64,000 bases of DNA, from positions 1,140,501-1,204,500 of the forward strand of contig NZ_SKBR01000002.1 of assembly GCF_013450295.1 (NCBI RefSeq), given 5' to 3'. The notes beneath the pieces were generated by a model. It worked only from the letters and a program-made list of their open reading frames with translations, made no database searches and was not told the origin of the DNA. The stretch comes from Streptomyces sp. AJS327. GTDB taxonomy: Bacteria > Actinomycetota > Actinomycetes > Streptomycetales > Streptomycetaceae. Shown here one piece after another: positions 26,455 to 35,876 of this stretch (the first letter of the stretch is position 1; every line of letters starts with the position of its first letter). Position numbers and translations under genes: made by a program.

Positions 26455-27348
26455 ATGGAGTTCCTACGTCCCGCCACCTGGGAGGAGGCTCTGGCCGTCA
26501 AGGCCGAGCACCCGACCGCCCTGCCCCTCGCGGGCGGCACCGACGTCATGGTCGAGCTGAACTTCGACCAGCGCCGCCCGGACCGGCTGCTCGACCTGGG
26601 CCGGATCGACGAGTTGCGCACCTGGCAGACGGACGCGGAGACGGTACGGCTCGGAGCCGCCGTGCCGTACACCCGGATCATGGAGCGGCTGCGCGCCGAC
26701 CTTCCGGGGCTCGCGCTCGCCGCGCACACCGTCGGCTCGCCGCAGATCCGCAACCGCGGCACCGTGGGCGGCAACCTCGGGGCGGCCTCCCCCGCAGGGG
26801 ACTCCCACCCCGCGCTGCTCGCCGCCGGGGCCGACGTGGAGGCCGAGTCGGTGCGCGGCACCCGGCTCATCCCGGTGGAGGACTTCTTCACCGGCGTCAA
26901 ACGGAACGCGCTCGCCCCGGACGAGCTGATCCGCGCCGTCCGCATCCGGAAGGCGGACGGGCCGCAGCAGTTCTCCAAGGTGGGCACGCGCAACGCGATG
27001 GTGATCGCGGTGTGCGCGTTCGCGGTCGCCCTGCATCCGCGCACGCGCACCGTGCGCACCGGTATCGGCTCCGCCGCGCCGACCCCGCTGCGCGCCACCG
27101 AGGCCGAGGAGTACCTCGACGCGGCGCTGCGGGACGGCGGGTTCTGGGACAGCGGGCGGCCGATCCCGCCGCCGGTCGCCGCCCACTTCGCCGAGCTGTG
27201 CTCCGCCGCCTGCCGTCCGGTGGACGACGTACGCGGCAGCGCGGCCTACCGGCGCCGGGCGGTGGGCGTGCTGGCGCGCCGCACCCTCGGCTGGACCTGG
27301 GAGCAGTACCGCACCATGGCGACCGAAGGAGACGCACAGTGCGCGTGA
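26455..27348 (+). CDS. Xanthine dehydrogenase FAD-binding subunit
   Basis: A 297-aa FAD subunit of a molybdenum hydroxylase, carrying electrons from the iron-sulfur subunit to the acceptor. The FAD-binding motifs PLAGGTDVM and NRGTVGGNLGAASPAGD are clear, as is the C-terminal CO-dehydrogenase flavoprotein domain. The start is ATG 26455 with gagaagg upstream. Its stop overlaps the start of the 2Fe-2S subunit by 10 bp, so the subunits are translationally coupled. With pucR divergent, and urate, allantoin and permease genes nearby, xanthine/hypoxanthine is the probable substrate. Confidence 0.93.
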   Translation: MEFLRPATWEEALAVKAEHPTALPLAGGTDVMVELNFDQRRPDRLLDLGRIDELRTWQTDAETVRLGAAVPYTRIMERLRADLPGLALAAHTVGSPQIRNRGTVGGNLGAASPAGDSHPALLAAGADVEAESVRGTRLIPVEDFFTGVKRNALAPDELIRAVRIRKADGPQQFSKVGTRNAMVIAVCAFAVALHPRTRTVRTGIGSAAPTPLRATEAEEYLDAALRDGGFWDSGRPIPPPVAAHFAELCSAACRPVDDVRGSAAYRRRAVGVLARRTLGWTWEQYRTMATEGDAQCA

Positions 27349-27989
27349 CACTCACCGTCAACGGGCGGCGGCAGGAGGCGGACGACGTGTGGGAGGGCGA
27401 GTCCCTGCTCTACGTGCTCCGCGAGCGGCTGGGACTGCCCGGCTCGAAGAACGCCTGCGAACAGGGCGAGTGCGGCTCGTGCACGGTCCGGCTGGACGGC
27501 GAGGTGGTCTGCGCCTGCCTGGTCGCGGCCGGGCAGGTGGAGGGCCGCGAGGTGGTGACCGTCGAGGGACTGGCGGACCACGCCGGGCGCCGCGCCCACG
27601 GCGGTCCGGAGCAGGACCGCCCCGACGGCACGGACGCTTCGGACGTGGGGGAGACCGGCGGCACCCCGCTGGACGCCGCGCGCCGCTGGACCGCCCTCCC
27701 CACCCCGGAGGCCACCGAGGAACAGGCCCGACTCTCCCCCGTCCAGCGGGCGTTCATCGAGGCGGGTGCCGTGCAGTGCGGGTTCTGCACGCCGGGGCTG
27801 CTGGTCGCGGCGGACGACCTCATCGCGCGGGAGCCGAACCCCTCGGACGCGGACATCCGGGAGGCGCTCTCCGGCAACCTGTGCCGCTGCACCGGCTACG
27901 AGAAGATCCTCGACGCGGTCCGGCTGGCCGCCGCCTGGGGCGGCGAGACGGCCGGCGCCACCGGGGGCGGCGAGGGGGAGGTGGTCTGA
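27339..27989 (+). CDS. Xanthine dehydrogenase 2Fe-2S subunit
   Basis: A 216-aa subunit with two 2Fe-2S clusters: the plant-type set NACEQGECGSC plus a downstream cysteine (VVCACLV), and the second set QCGFCTPG with LCRCTGY. It hands electrons from the molybdenum centre to FAD. The link between the two cluster domains (about residues 76-125) is extended by an acidic, glycine-rich insert not usual in the family (about 160 aa). The start is GTG 27339, with gaagga 8 nt upstream, overlapping the previous gene. Confidence 0.93.
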   Translation: MRVTLTVNGRRQEADDVWEGESLLYVLRERLGLPGSKNACEQGECGSCTVRLDGEVVCACLVAAGQVEGREVVTVEGLADHAGRRAHGGPEQDRPDGTDASDVGETGGTPLDAARRWTALPTPEATEEQARLSPVQRAFIEAGAVQCGFCTPGLLVAADDLIAREPNPSDADIREALSGNLCRCTGYEKILDAVRLAAAWGGETAGATGGGEGEVV

Positions 27990-27990
27990 G

Positions 27991-30444
27991 ATGAGGGACA
28001 CCCACAGCGCGCCGCGCGGCGGCCCGGACGCGGCACGCACCGAACCGGGCGCCGCGCCCGACGGCCGGGAGGCGACCCGCGCCCCCGGCCCCGGAGGCCG
28101 GATCGGCGACTCCACCCCGCGGCCCGACGGCATCCTCAAGGTCACCGGCGAGTTCGCCTACGCCTCCGACATGTGGGACGAGGACATGCTCTGGGGGCAC
28201 ACCCTGCGCAGCCCGTACCCGCACGCCGAGATCCGCTCCATCGACACCTCGGCCGCGCTGGCCCAGGCCGGGGTGTACGCGGTGCTCACCCACAACGACC
28301 TCCCGGCCGCCGTCACCCACTACGGCCTGGAGATCCAGGACACCCCGGTGCTCGCGCACGGCCGGGTGCGGCACCACGGGGAACCGGTCGCGATCATCGC
28401 CGCCGACCACCCGGAGACCGCCCGCCGCGCCGCCGCGAAGATCCACGTCGAGTACGCGGAACTGCCCGTGGTGCACGACGAGGAGTCGGCCCTGGCCCCC
28501 GGCGCCCCGCTGCTCCACCCGCACCGCGACGACCCGCACCTGCGGCACGTCCCGCACGGCAACGTCCTGCACCGGCAGCCGGTGGTGCGCGGCGACGTGG
28601 CGGCGGCCCGGGCGCGGGCCGACGTGGTCGTCACCGGCGAGTACCACGTCGGCATGCAGGACCAGGCGTTCCTCGGGCCCGAGTCCGGGCTCGCGGTGCC
28701 CGCGGAGGACGGCGGCGTCGACCTGTACGTCGCCACCCAGTGGCTCCACTCCGACCTGCGGCAGATCGCGCCGGTGCTCGGCCTGCCGGAGGAGAAGGTG
28801 CGGATGACGCTCTCCGGGGTGGGCGGCGCCTTCGGCGGCCGGGAGGACCTGTCGATGCAGATCCACGCCAGTCTGCTGGCGCTGCGCACCGGCCGCCCGG
28901 TGAAGGTCGTCTACAACCGGGAGGAGTCCTTCTTCGGCCACGTGCACCGTCACCCGGCGGTGCTGCGCTACGAGCACGGCGCCACCCTGGACGGCCGGAT
29001 CACCCATCTGACCTGCCGGATCGTGCTGGACGGCGGGGCCTACGCCTCCGCCTCCCCGGCCGTCGTCGGCAACGCCGCCTCGCTGGGCGCCGGACCGTAC
29101 GAGATCGAGCACGTCGACATCGAGGCGCTCGCGCTCTACACCAACAACCCGCCGTGCGGCGCGATGCGGGGCTTCGGCGCGGTGCAGGCGTGCTTCGCCT
29201 ACGAGGCGCAGCTGGACAAGCTGGCCGCCCGGCTCGGGATGGACCCGGTGGAGCTGCGGCGGCGGAACGCGATGGAGCGGGGCTCGCTGATGCCGACCGG
29301 GCAGCGGGTGGACTCGCCCGCGCCCGTCGCGGAGCTGCTGCGCCGCGTCCAGGCGCTGCCGATGCCGCCGGACCGGCAGTGGGAGACCGGCGGCGCGGGC
29401 GCCTCGTCCGGCGGGGGCGCGGTCGACGTGCGGGCGCTGCCCGGGGGGCTGTCCAACACCACGCACGGCGAGGGCGTCGTACGGGGGGTGGGCTACGCGG
29501 TCGGTATCAAGAACGTCGGCTTCTCGGAGGGCTTCGACGACTACTCGACGGCCCGGGTGCGGCTGGAGGTCGTGGCGGGGGAGCCGGTCGCCTCGGTGCA
29601 CACCGCGATGGCCGAGGTCGGTCAGGGCGGGGTGACGGTGCACGGCCAGATCGCCCGCACCGAGCTGGGCGTGGACCGGGTGACGATCCTGCCCGCCGAC
29701 ACCCGCGTCGGCTCGGCCGGTTCGACCTCCGCGTCCCGCCAGACCTACGTCACCGGCGGCGCCGTGAAGCACGCCTGCGAGCTGGTGCGCGAGCGGGTGC
29801 TCCAGCTCGGGCGGGCCCGGTTCGCCGCCCACCATCCCGGCTGGGACACCGCGGGGCTGCTGCTGGAGGGCGGAAAGGTGGTCACCGAGGCCGGGGAGGT
29901 GCTGGCCGACCTGGCGGAGGTGCTCGGCGACGAGGTCGTCGAGACCGAACGGGAGTGGCGGCACCGGCCCACCGAGGCGCTGGACCCGCACACCGGCCAG
30001 GGGTTCGGCCACGTCCAGTACTCCTTCGCGGCGCACCGGGCGGTCGTGGAGGTCGACACCGAACTCGGCCTGGTGAAGGTGGTGGAGCTGGCCTGCGCGC
30101 AGGACGTGGGCCGGGCCATCAACCCGCAGGCGGTGGTGGGCCAGGTGCAGGGCGGCTCGGTGCAGGGACTCGGCCTCGCGGTGATGGAGGAGATCCAGGT
30201 GGACGCGGGGGCCAGGGTGCGCAACCCCTCGTTCACCGACTACCTGATCCCCACCATCCTGGACACCCCCGCTCTTCCGGTGGACATCCTCGAACTGGCC
30301 GACGAGCACGCCCCGTACGGGCTGCGCGGGGTCGGCGAGGCGCCGACCCTCTCCTCCACCCCGGCCGTGCTCGCCGCGATCCGGCAGGCCACCGGCGCCG
30401 AACTGCCCCGCACCCCGGTCCGTCCGGAGCACATCACCGGATAG
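27991..30444 (+). CDS. Xanthine dehydrogenase molybdopterin-binding catalytic subunit
   Basis: The 817-aa large subunit that hydroxylates hypoxanthine/xanthine to urate at the Mo cofactor. Typical regions are GDSTPRPDGILKVTGEFAYA near the start, GVGGAFGGREDLSMQ, the RGFGAVQACFAYE loop, GQGGVTVHGQIARTELGV and the catalytic glutamate in GVGEAP near residue 780. The first ~35 residues are low-complexity. ATG 27991 is one base after the preceding stop. A strong hairpin follows at 30482, ending the three-subunit operon before the permease gene. Confidence 0.94.
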   Translation: MRDTHSAPRGGPDAARTEPGAAPDGREATRAPGPGGRIGDSTPRPDGILKVTGEFAYASDMWDEDMLWGHTLRSPYPHAEIRSIDTSAALAQAGVYAVLTHNDLPAAVTHYGLEIQDTPVLAHGRVRHHGEPVAIIAADHPETARRAAAKIHVEYAELPVVHDEESALAPGAPLLHPHRDDPHLRHVPHGNVLHRQPVVRGDVAAARARADVVVTGEYHVGMQDQAFLGPESGLAVPAEDGGVDLYVATQWLHSDLRQIAPVLGLPEEKVRMTLSGVGGAFGGREDLSMQIHASLLALRTGRPVKVVYNREESFFGHVHRHPAVLRYEHGATLDGRITHLTCRIVLDGGAYASASPAVVGNAASLGAGPYEIEHVDIEALALYTNNPPCGAMRGFGAVQACFAYEAQLDKLAARLGMDPVELRRRNAMERGSLMPTGQRVDSPAPVAELLRRVQALPMPPDRQWETGGAGASSGGGAVDVRALPGGLSNTTHGEGVVRGVGYAVGIKNVGFSEGFDDYSTARVRLEVVAGEPVASVHTAMAEVGQGGVTVHGQIARTELGVDRVTILPADTRVGSAGSTSASRQTYVTGGAVKHACELVRERVLQLGRARFAAHHPGWDTAGLLLEGGKVVTEAGEVLADLAEVLGDEVVETEREWRHRPTEALDPHTGQGFGHVQYSFAAHRAVVEVDTELGLVKVVELACAQDVGRAINPQAVVGQVQGGSVQGLGLAVMEEIQVDAGARVRNPSFTDYLIPTILDTPALPVDILELADEHAPYGLRGVGEAPTLSSTPAVLAAIRQATGAELPRTPVRPEHITG

Positions 30445-30481
30445 CCGCACCCACCGGCCGGGCCCGGCGCCCGGCAACCCT

Positions 30482-30512
30482 CCGGCCGGGGACCTTCGCC
30501 GTCCCCGGCCGG
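30482..30512 (+). terminator. Hairpin after the xanthine dehydrogenase operon
   Basis: Perfect 12-bp stem CCGGCCGGGGAC / GTCCCCGGCCGG with a 7-nt loop, 38 nt past the catalytic-subunit stop. Some read-through into the permease gene is possible. Confidence 0.7.
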
Positions 30513-30659
30513 GCGGCCAGCCGGGTGGTGGGTGGCCGGACGGTGGGCCGGACGGGCCGGTTGGGCCGGCGCGGTCCCTCGGCCCGTCCGGTGGTCGGGC
30601 GTTCCGAGCCCGTGCGCGCCGTGCGCGGGCACCCCTCGTGACCCCGGGAGTTGACACGT

Positions 30660-32159
30660 ATGTCCTCCGCACACGACAAGTCCCCGTCGGACCGGGTGCC
30701 CGGCGGCTCGCCGGAGCCCGCCAGCGGTGTCCGGAGCCGCCGCCCCAGCACGTCCTGGGCCGACCGCCACTTCCGGATCACCGAGCGGGGTTCCACACTC
30801 GGCCGGGAGGTGCGCGGCGGCGTCACGACCTTCATGGCGATGGTCTACATCGTGCTGCTGAACCCGGTGATCCTCTCGGTGCCGGACGTGGCGGGCCACC
30901 GGCTCGACAACGGGGAGCTGGTCACGGCGACCGCCTTCGCCGCCGCGACCACCACCCTCGTCATGGGGCTGGTGGCCAACGTGCCGCTGGCGCTGGCCGC
31001 CGGGCTGAGCGTGTCGGCCGTCCTGGCCTTCCAGGTGGCCCCGGTGATGAGCTGGGGCAACGCCATGGCGATGTGCGTGGTCTACGGGCTGGTCATCGTG
31101 GTGCTGGTGGTCACCGGGCTGCGCGAGGCGATCATGCGGGCCATCCCGGCCGCGCTCAAGCACGCGATCACCATGGGCATCGGCCTGTTCGTCTGCCTGA
31201 TCGGGCTGGTGCAGTCCGGGTTCGTCAGCTCGATGCCGAGCGATCCGGGGGACGTCGGATCGAAGCCGATCCAGCTCGGCACCCGGGAGATGCTGACCGG
31301 CTGGCCGGTGCTGTGCTTCTCCGTCACCGTCCTGCTGATCTTCGCCCTCCAGGTGCGCGCCGTCCCGGGCGCGATCCTGCTGGGTATCGTCGGCGGTACC
31401 CTGCTGGCCGCCGTGGTCCACCAGGCCGCCGGGCTGACCGGGAGGGACTGGGGTGGGCTGAACGTCCCCGAGTTCACCGGATCCGTGGTGAGCGCCCCCG
31501 ACTTCGGGCTGTTCGGCGAGGTCTCCTTCGACGGGATCGCGGACGTGGGCGCCGTCACCGTCGGCGTCATCGTCTTCACCCTGGTGCTGGCGGGCTTCTT
31601 CGACGCGATGGGCACCATCATCGGCATCGGTCAGCAGGCGGGCCTCGCCGACCGGGACGGGAAGCTGCCCGGACTGAGCAGGGCGCTGGTGGTCGACGGC
31701 GCCGGCGGGGTCGTCGGCGGGGTGGCCGGGGCCTCCGGGCAGACGGTGTTCGTGGAGTCGACGGCGGGCGTCGGGGACGGCGCGCGCACCGGTCTGGCCA
31801 GCCTCGTCACCGGACTCGGGTTCACGCTCTGCCTGTTCTTCACCCCGCTCGCCCGGCTCATCCCCACCCAGGTCGCGGCGGCGGCGCTGGTGGTGATCGG
31901 GGCGATGATGCTGAGCAACGCCCGGCACGTCGACTGGGCGGACTCCGCCGTCTCCATCCCCGTCTTCCTGACGGTGGTGCTGATGCCGTTCACCTACTCG
32001 ATCACCGCCGGGATCGCGGCGGGCGTGATCTCGCACGTGGTGATCCAGCTGGTCAGAGGAAGATTTCGGGACCCTGGGTGGCTGATGTACACGTTGGCCC
32101 TGATATTCCTTGCGTACTTCGCCCTCAGCCCCCTCCAGAGCTGGCTGGGCGCCGCGTAA
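30660..32159 (+). CDS. NCS2 family (AzgA-type) purine permease
   Basis: A 499-aa transporter of the AzgA-like branch of the NCS2 family, which imports hypoxanthine, guanine or adenine by proton symport. The N-terminal STLGREVRGGVTTFMAMVYIVLLNPVIL is characteristic of this branch (region about residues 39-68), and the core contains GFFDAMGTIIGIGQQAG and SGQTVFVESTAGVGDGARTG; about 12-14 membrane segments follow the family plan. ATG 30660 has cgggag 9 nt upstream. The position between xanthine dehydrogenase and its maturation factor indicates that it feeds purines to this enzyme. Confidence 0.92.
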   Translation: MSSAHDKSPSDRVPGGSPEPASGVRSRRPSTSWADRHFRITERGSTLGREVRGGVTTFMAMVYIVLLNPVILSVPDVAGHRLDNGELVTATAFAAATTTLVMGLVANVPLALAAGLSVSAVLAFQVAPVMSWGNAMAMCVVYGLVIVVLVVTGLREAIMRAIPAALKHAITMGIGLFVCLIGLVQSGFVSSMPSDPGDVGSKPIQLGTREMLTGWPVLCFSVTVLLIFALQVRAVPGAILLGIVGGTLLAAVVHQAAGLTGRDWGGLNVPEFTGSVVSAPDFGLFGEVSFDGIADVGAVTVGVIVFTLVLAGFFDAMGTIIGIGQQAGLADRDGKLPGLSRALVVDGAGGVVGGVAGASGQTVFVESTAGVGDGARTGLASLVTGLGFTLCLFFTPLARLIPTQVAAAALVVIGAMMLSNARHVDWADSAVSIPVFLTVVLMPFTYSITAGIAAGVISHVVIQLVRGRFRDPGWLMYTLALIFLAYFALSPLQSWLGAA

Positions 32160-32209
32160 CCCCCGGCGGCGGGTCCCCGCCCGGCACCGGACCGCACGAA
32201 GGAGCACCC

Positions 32210-33550
32210 ATGCTGGACATCGCGCAGGAGCTGGACCGGTGGTGCGCGCGGGGCCGCGCGTTCGCCGTGGCCACCGTGGTCGGCGTCGGCGGCAGCGCCC
32301 CCCGGCAGCCGGGGGCCGCGCTGGCCGTCGACGCCGGGGGCGAGGCGGTCGGCAGCGTGTCCGGCGGCTGCGTGGAGGGCGCCGTCTACGAGTTGTGCCA
32401 GGAGAGCCTGCGCAGCGGGGTCAGCCGGGTCGAGACCTTCGGTTACAGCGATGAGGACGCCTTCGCCGTCGGGCTGACCTGCGGCGGGACCATCGACATC
32501 CTGGTGACGCCGGTGCCCGCGGACTCCCCGGCGCGCGCGGTGCTGGGCCGGGTGCTCGCGGCCTCGGCGGCCGGTTCGGGGATCGCGCTGGTCCGGCCCG
32601 TGGACGGGCCGGGTGTCGAGCGCGACCCGGAGTCCGGACCGGCGCCCGGCCCCCGGCCCGGGACCGGAGACCCGCCCGGCGCGGGGCCCGGCCGGGAGCC
32701 GTCCGCCCCGGTGCCCGCCGTGGCGGCCACCGGGGCGCTGGCCGTGCTGCCGGACGGCGGCTGGCTCGGCTCGCTGTACGGCGACCCCGCACTGGACGCC
32801 GAGGCCGCCGCCGAGGCCGCGGCCCTGCTCGACCTGGGTCGCACCGGAACCGTCCGGGTCGGGTGGGCGGGCGGCGCCGAGCCGGTCGCGGCGACCGGGG
32901 AGCCCGCGCCCGCGGAGTGCGGGGAGCTGGTGACGCTCTTCGTGGAGTGCAGCGTGCCGCCGCCCCGGATGCTGGTGTTCGGCGCGATCGACTTCGCCGC
33001 GGCGCTGACCCGTGCCGGATCCTTCCTCGGCTACCGCGTGACCGTCTGCGACGCGCGTCCCGTCTTCGCCACCGAACGCCGGTTCCCGGCGGCGGACGAG
33101 GTGGTCGTCGAGTGGCCGCACCGCTACCTCGACGGACAGGAGGTGGACGGCCGCACGGTCATCTGCGTCCTCACCCACGACGCCAAGTTCGACATCCCGC
33201 TGCTGGAGCGGGCCCTGCGGCTGCCCGTCGGCTACGTCGGGGCCATGGGCTCCCGGCGCACCCACGAGGACCGGCTGGACCGGCTGCGCGCCGTTGGCTT
33301 GACCGAGGCCGAACTCGCCCGGCTCCACTCGCCGATCGGCCTCGACCTCGGGGCCCGCACCCCGGAGGAGACGGCGGTCTCGATCGTCGCGGAGATCGTC
33401 GCGGACCGGCGCGGCGGCTCCGGCGTCTCCCTCACCGGGGCGCACACCCCCATCCACCACGAGCCGGACGGACGCGGACCGGACGCCGAGGCCACGGTTC
33501 CCCCGGTGCCCGGCCACCGCGACGGTCCCGCTCCCGCCCCCGCCGCCTGA
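32210..33550 (+). CDS. XdhC-type molybdenum cofactor insertion protein
   Basis: A 446-aa XdhC/CoxI family protein. XdhC binds the molybdenum cofactor, helps its sulfuration and inserts it into xanthine dehydrogenase. The N-terminal domain shows AVATVVGVGGSAPRQPGAALAV and GSVSGGCVEGAVYE. The C-terminal Rossmann domain contains PPRMLVFGAIDFAAAL and GYVGAMGSRRTHEDRL. Between them (about residues 138-168) is a proline/glycine-rich insert. ATG 32210 follows gaaggag at good spacing and is 50 nt after the permease stop, probably in the same transcript. Confidence 0.93.
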   Translation: MLDIAQELDRWCARGRAFAVATVVGVGGSAPRQPGAALAVDAGGEAVGSVSGGCVEGAVYELCQESLRSGVSRVETFGYSDEDAFAVGLTCGGTIDILVTPVPADSPARAVLGRVLAASAAGSGIALVRPVDGPGVERDPESGPAPGPRPGTGDPPGAGPGREPSAPVPAVAATGALAVLPDGGWLGSLYGDPALDAEAAAEAAALLDLGRTGTVRVGWAGGAEPVAATGEPAPAECGELVTLFVECSVPPPRMLVFGAIDFAAALTRAGSFLGYRVTVCDARPVFATERRFPAADEVVVEWPHRYLDGQEVDGRTVICVLTHDAKFDIPLLERALRLPVGYVGAMGSRRTHEDRLDRLRAVGLTEAELARLHSPIGLDLGARTPEETAVSIVAEIVADRRGGSGVSLTGAHTPIHHEPDGRGPDAEATVPPVPGHRDGPAPAPAA

Positions 33551-33885
33551 CCCGCGATCCCACCTTCCCGGCCGGGTCCCGCACCCGTCACCGGCCGGAT
33601 CCCGGCCCGCGCCGTCCGGCGTGGCCGCCGATCGGTCGCCCCGCCCGGCTCGCGCGCCCTCCCCGGCGGTGCCACCCTCGACCCGAGGCCCGCACGCCCG
33701 TCCCGTACCGGCCGCCCGTTCCGCGTACCAGCGGGGCGTGATCCCGGCGGCGGGGGACCCGCGCGGCTCCCGGCCGGGCCCACCGGACACGGTCCGCACG
33801 TCGCACGGGCCGCTCGGCCGACGCGCCCGGCGAGGTGCCCCGGCCCGGGCCGGGGCGGTCCGGCCTGAGGAGAGGAGGCGTCGCC
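33551..33885. other. Intergenic region before the phosphoesterase gene
   Basis: 335 bp with no supported gene. The right end carries a strong ribosome binding site (gaggagaggagg, about 33866-33878) for the next gene. No clear promoter or terminator was recognised. Confidence 0.4.
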
Positions 33886-34632
33886 GTGAGCGGTGAGGAC
33901 GACGCGCTGCGGAAGTACCGCCGCAAGCGGCGCTTCAACCGGACCTCGGAGCCCAGCGGAGCGGGGAGACCCACGGCCCGGGAGCGGCCGGGCACCGCGA
34001 CCCCGGAGCAGGACGGGACTCCGGAGCCGGACGAGACCGGGCCCCCGGTCCCCGGCGCGCACGGCCGACCGGCTCCGGCGGCGGAACCGGCGGTACCGGC
34101 CTCGGAGACCGGGGGCGCGCCCTGCTTCGTGGTGCAGATCCACGCGGCGACCACCACGCACTTCGACGTCCGGCTGGAGGTCGGCGGGGTGCTCAAGTCC
34201 TGGTCGGTACCGAAGGGCCCCTCGGCCGACCCGGGCGTTCGACGGCTCGCGATGCCGACCGAGGACCACCCGCTGGAGTACCGGGACTTCGAGGGCGTCA
34301 TCCCGCGCGGTGAGTACGGCGGCGGCTCGGTGATCGTCTGGGACCGGGGCAGCTACGAACCCCTGTCCCGGGACTTCCCCGCGGCCCTGGAGCGCGGGCA
34401 CGTCTCGTTCCGGCTGCGCGGCTCGAAGCTGCGCGGCGGCTACGCGCTCATCCGCTTCCGGGGTGGCGACGAGGAGCGCGAGGCGTGGCTGATGGTCAAG
34501 GAGAACGACGGCCACCCCACCCCGCACGCCACCCCCGACCCGAAGCGCGCCCGCTCGGTGCTCAGCAACCGCACCCTGCGGCAGGTCGCCGCCGAGGAGG
34601 GCGGCGACTCCGGCCCCCGTCCCACCCGCTGA
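33886..34632 (+). CDS. Stand-alone LigD-type 3'-phosphoesterase domain protein
   Basis: A 248-aa protein matching the phosphoesterase (PE) domain of the bacterial end-joining ligase LigD, which trims 3' ends at breaks. After a disordered leader of ~75 residues, the active-site segment TTHFDVRLEVGGVLKSWSVP, then EYRDFEGVIPRGEYGGGSVIVWD and AWLMVKENDGH are all present, including His, Asp and Arg ligands of the HxDxR type. Neither ligase nor polymerase domain nor ku is nearby, so it may act with factors encoded elsewhere. The start is GTG 33886 with gaggagg upstream. Confidence 0.85.
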   Translation: MSGEDDALRKYRRKRRFNRTSEPSGAGRPTARERPGTATPEQDGTPEPDETGPPVPGAHGRPAPAAEPAVPASETGGAPCFVVQIHAATTTHFDVRLEVGGVLKSWSVPKGPSADPGVRRLAMPTEDHPLEYRDFEGVIPRGEYGGGSVIVWDRGSYEPLSRDFPAALERGHVSFRLRGSKLRGGYALIRFRGGDEEREAWLMVKENDGHPTPHATPDPKRARSVLSNRTLRQVAAEEGGDSGPRPTR

Positions 34633-34674
34633 CCCGCCGACGCCCCGAGGGGCCACCGGTCACGCGGAGACGGA

Positions 34675-34747
34675 CCCGAGGACCGGTCACGCCGGGTGGC
34701 CCGAGGACCGGTCAGGCCGGGCGGGCCCGAGGGTCGGTCCGGGCGGG
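34675..34747. repeat. Imperfect 25-bp tandem repeat between converging genes
   Basis: Three degenerate copies of a unit beginning CCCGAGGACCGGTCA at 34675, 34700 and 34726; a further weak copy lies just upstream. The repeat fills the gap between two converging genes and may serve as a weak terminator region. Confidence 0.55.
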
Positions 34748-34761
34748 CCCGGGCGGCGCCC

Positions 34762-35847
34762 TCAGAAGAGCTTCACGTCCACCAGGAGCGCCCGGTGATC
34801 GGTGTTCGGCAGGTCGACGAACTGCGCGTCCACCGGCACCATCGGATCGCTCAGCAGCACGTGGTCGATCTGCACCCCCAGCGGCGGCGCCGTGAGCGTG
34901 GGCCAGGTCGGGGTGCGGGAGTGCCCGGTCTGCCGTGCCGCGTCCCGCATCCCGGTGTCCAGGAGGGCGCGGAAGGCCGCGTGGTCCTGGGAGGCGTTGA
35001 AGTCGCCAGCGATCAGCGTGGGCGTCCGGCCGCGCTCCGCCGCGTAGTCCCGCAGCCGCCCCAGTTCGGCCCGCCAGGTGGAGAGCGAGTCCGTCTCCGG
35101 CGGCATCGGATGCGCCACCTGGACCCGCACCGCCGTCCCCCGTACGTCCGCGACCGCGCCCGGCATCGACAGCAGCCCGGGCACCTCGCTCCGGTCGCTC
35201 AGCGGGAACACGCTGAGCAGCGCCGAGCCCTCGGCCCGGCTCCCGGTGGCGATCACCCGGTGCGGGTACTCGGCGCGCATCTCCGCGCTCCGCAGCGCCT
35301 TCGCGCACCGGTGGTCGCACTCCTGTACCGCGACCAGTTGCGGCCGCTCCCTGCGGAGCGCCCTCAGCAGGCCCTCGGTGGCCCCGCCGTACTCCAGGTT
35401 CGCGGTCAGCACCCGGAACCGGGCCTTCCCCGGGCGTTCCTCGGCGCCCGGGGGCGCGTCCGGACCGTAGGGCTGGACGAACCAGCCGGTGCCCGCCAGC
35501 ACCACCACCGCCACGACGATCAGCAGCACCCGGCGGGCGAAGATCGCGCACACCAGCGCCAGCCACCCCGGAACCAGCAGCCACGGCAGAAAGGCCAGCA
35601 GCTGCGGGAAGGGGGACGGCCCGTCCGCGTCCAGGGCCCGCAGCACCAGCGGACCGACGGGCACGAGCAGCAGCAGTACGGCGGAGGCCGTGAGCCACGG
35701 GCGCCGCACCCGGCGCCGTCGGGGCCCGGCGCCCGCTCCGTCGCCGTGGCCGGGCCCCACGCCGCGCGGTGCGGGCGTGGTCCCGGGCTGTCCAGGTCTC
35801 TCGCGCTCGGCGCGCTCCCCCGTGTGCACCCCACGATGATGCCGCAT
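34762..35847 (-). CDS. Membrane-anchored endonuclease/exonuclease/phosphatase family protein
   Basis: A 361-aa protein with three N-terminal membrane segments (about residues 50-130: LTASAVLLLLVPVGPLVL, LLAFLPWLLVPGWLALVCAIF, VLLIVVAVVVLAG) followed by an extracellular domain of the DNase I-like endonuclease/exonuclease/phosphatase fold. Motifs RVLTANLEYGG, LVAVQECD, LIAGDFNA and NTDHRALLVDV match the metal and histidine positions of the family. Substrates vary widely (DNA, phospholipids, sugars), and none can be assigned. ATG 35847 has no strong ribosome binding site; a GTG seven codons in is an alternative. Confidence 0.82.
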   Translation of the reverse strand: MRHHRGVHTGERAERERPGQPGTTPAPRGVGPGHGDGAGAGPRRRRVRRPWLTASAVLLLLVPVGPLVLRALDADGPSPFPQLLAFLPWLLVPGWLALVCAIFARRVLLIVVAVVVLAGTGWFVQPYGPDAPPGAEERPGKARFRVLTANLEYGGATEGLLRALRRERPQLVAVQECDHRCAKALRSAEMRAEYPHRVIATGSRAEGSALLSVFPLSDRSEVPGLLSMPGAVADVRGTAVRVQVAHPMPPETDSLSTWRAELGRLRDYAAERGRTPTLIAGDFNASQDHAAFRALLDTGMRDAARQTGHSRTPTWPTLTAPPLGVQIDHVLLSDPMVPVDAQFVDLPNTDHRALLVDVKLF

Positions 35848-35876
35848 CCCGGGGACGAGGCCGCCCCCGGCCGCCG

